Shown: piece after piece, positions 63,427-64,000 of the stretch
Layout: every line of letters begins with the position of its first letter
Position numbering within the stretch: the stretch's first letter is position 1
NCBI RefSeq assembly: GCF_004341105.1
Contig: NZ_SLZK01000003.1
Coordinates: forward strand, 124,001 to 188,000
DNA length: 64,000 bases
Direction of reading: 5' to 3'
DNA from: Rhizobium sp. BK418
GTDB lineage: Bacteria > Pseudomonadota > Alphaproteobacteria > Rhizobiales > Rhizobiaceae
Program-made: the position numbers and the translations under genes
The notes under the pieces: model-generated
Seen by the model: only the letters and a program-made list of their open reading frames with translations
Database searches by the model: none
Told to the model about the DNA's origin: nothing

Positions 63427-64000
63427 ATGGACGGTATGAAGCTGGCGGTGCGGTGGCTGATACGGGCACTCGCACTGCTTGGCCGGCGGCACGTTCATTC
63501 GGAGGCCGCTGTTCGTCGCGGCCGAAGCCTCTTCCGGTTTGACGCCCTCGCAACGTATTCTGATGCTTTCAGGGCCGATCCACACGGATATTGCGATCCC
63601 GCTCGATGACCGGCTTCGGATGTCGTTTGCGTTCCTGGAAGATGCCGGTATTCCGGTGAGTGATCCAGCCGCGCATTGGCTGATCTTCGGATGGGGCGGC
63701 CGGTCCTTTTATTTGGAGACACCGACCTGGGCTGATCTGAAGCCAATGCCGGTGTTTCGCGCTCTGACGATCGACCGGTCGGTGATGCATGTCGATGTTG
63801 CCGGCGACATCTCCGAAACCCACCCCGCGGTGACTGTTCTCATTGTCGATGGTGAGCGGTTCGAGCAGTTGCTCGGATTCGTCGACGATAGTTTCATCCG
63901 GGAGAACGGGACGGTGCTGCCGATCGGGGACCGGGGATACGGAGACTACGACAGATTTTTCGAGGCGAAGGGATATTTCAATGCGCTGTTTGGCTGCAAC
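63427..64000 (+). pseudogene. DUF2459/TIGR02117-type gene with apparent +1 frameshift, 3' end cut by window
   Basis: The N-terminus MDGMKLAVRWLIRALALL is read in the frame of 63427 (or ATG 63436) and looks like a membrane anchor. From about 63480 the protein continues in the next frame, open to the window end: AGGTFIRRPLFVAAEASSGL, GPIHTDIAIP, FGWGGRSFYLETPTWADL and GDRGYGDYDRFFEAKGYFN. That is the DUF2459 family pattern. Removing one G of the GG at 63481-63482 joins the two frames exactly. It may be a mutation or a sequence error. It belongs to the urease operon by position; function unknown. Confidence 0.72.

Overview
The window looks like a chromosomal segment of a Rhizobium-type alphaproteobacterium (R. 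leguminosarum/etli group likely). This rests on gene content: a rhizobial ctrA/chpT/sciP cell-cycle neighbourhood, the envelope protein EipA, an RpoH sigma factor, and urea-transport and urease operons with the extra ORFs typical of rhizobia. GC-rich codon use is uniform and produces many long antisense shadow ORFs. I see no rRNA, tRNA, CRISPR array, transposase or integrase, so this reads as vertically inherited chromosome rather than a mobile island.

Layout. 1-15.3 kb is an efflux-rich block. It holds a truncated RND adaptor gene (minus), marR-emrA-emrB, a 3-methyladenine glycosylase, two LysR paralogues each divergent from its own targets (two SDR genes; an alpha/beta-hydrolase-like gene), and an acrAB-type RND pair. 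15.4-20 kb has a two-gene sugar-acid module (beta-hydroxyacid dehydrogenase and xylonate dehydratase) and a PAS-GGDEF-EAL protein. 20-34 kb is mixed housekeeping: two KTSC proteins, GNAT, EamA exporter, purA, a large acidic membrane protein, rpoH, an entericidin, an RluD-type pseudouridine synthase, a TrmH-type methyltransferase and eipA. 34-38.1 kb is the cell-cycle core: chpT, a degenerate receiver, ctrA, fliJ, pqiA-like and sciP. 38.4-41.4 kb has a LuxR regulator, an exopolysaccharide-type sugar transferase and cysQ.

41.9-47.5 kb is a complete branched-chain amino-acid ABC operon (livHMGF, a small membrane protein, then livK behind its own leader). 47.6-48.6 kb is a D-2-hydroxyacid dehydrogenase. 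48.6-64 kb is a urea-nitrogen region. A two-component pair (LuxR-type response regulator and an 1127-residue hybrid kinase whose N-terminus is an NCS1-like transporter) is divergent from urtABCDE, which runs into ureD-ureA-DUF1272-ureB-lprI-like-GT29-like-ureC. The window ends in a DUF2459-type gene that carries an apparent one-base frameshift; ureE, ureF and ureG are not in the window.

How it fits together. ChpT should pass phosphate to CtrA, and SciP should restrain it. Near-consensus CtrA boxes lie before eipA/chpT and before sciP, and a close pair of GANTC sites lies before ctrA. UrtABCDE should import urea for urease, and the transporter-kinase with its partner regulator is a plausible urea or purine-derivative sensor for that pathway. 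That link is inferred from gene position only.
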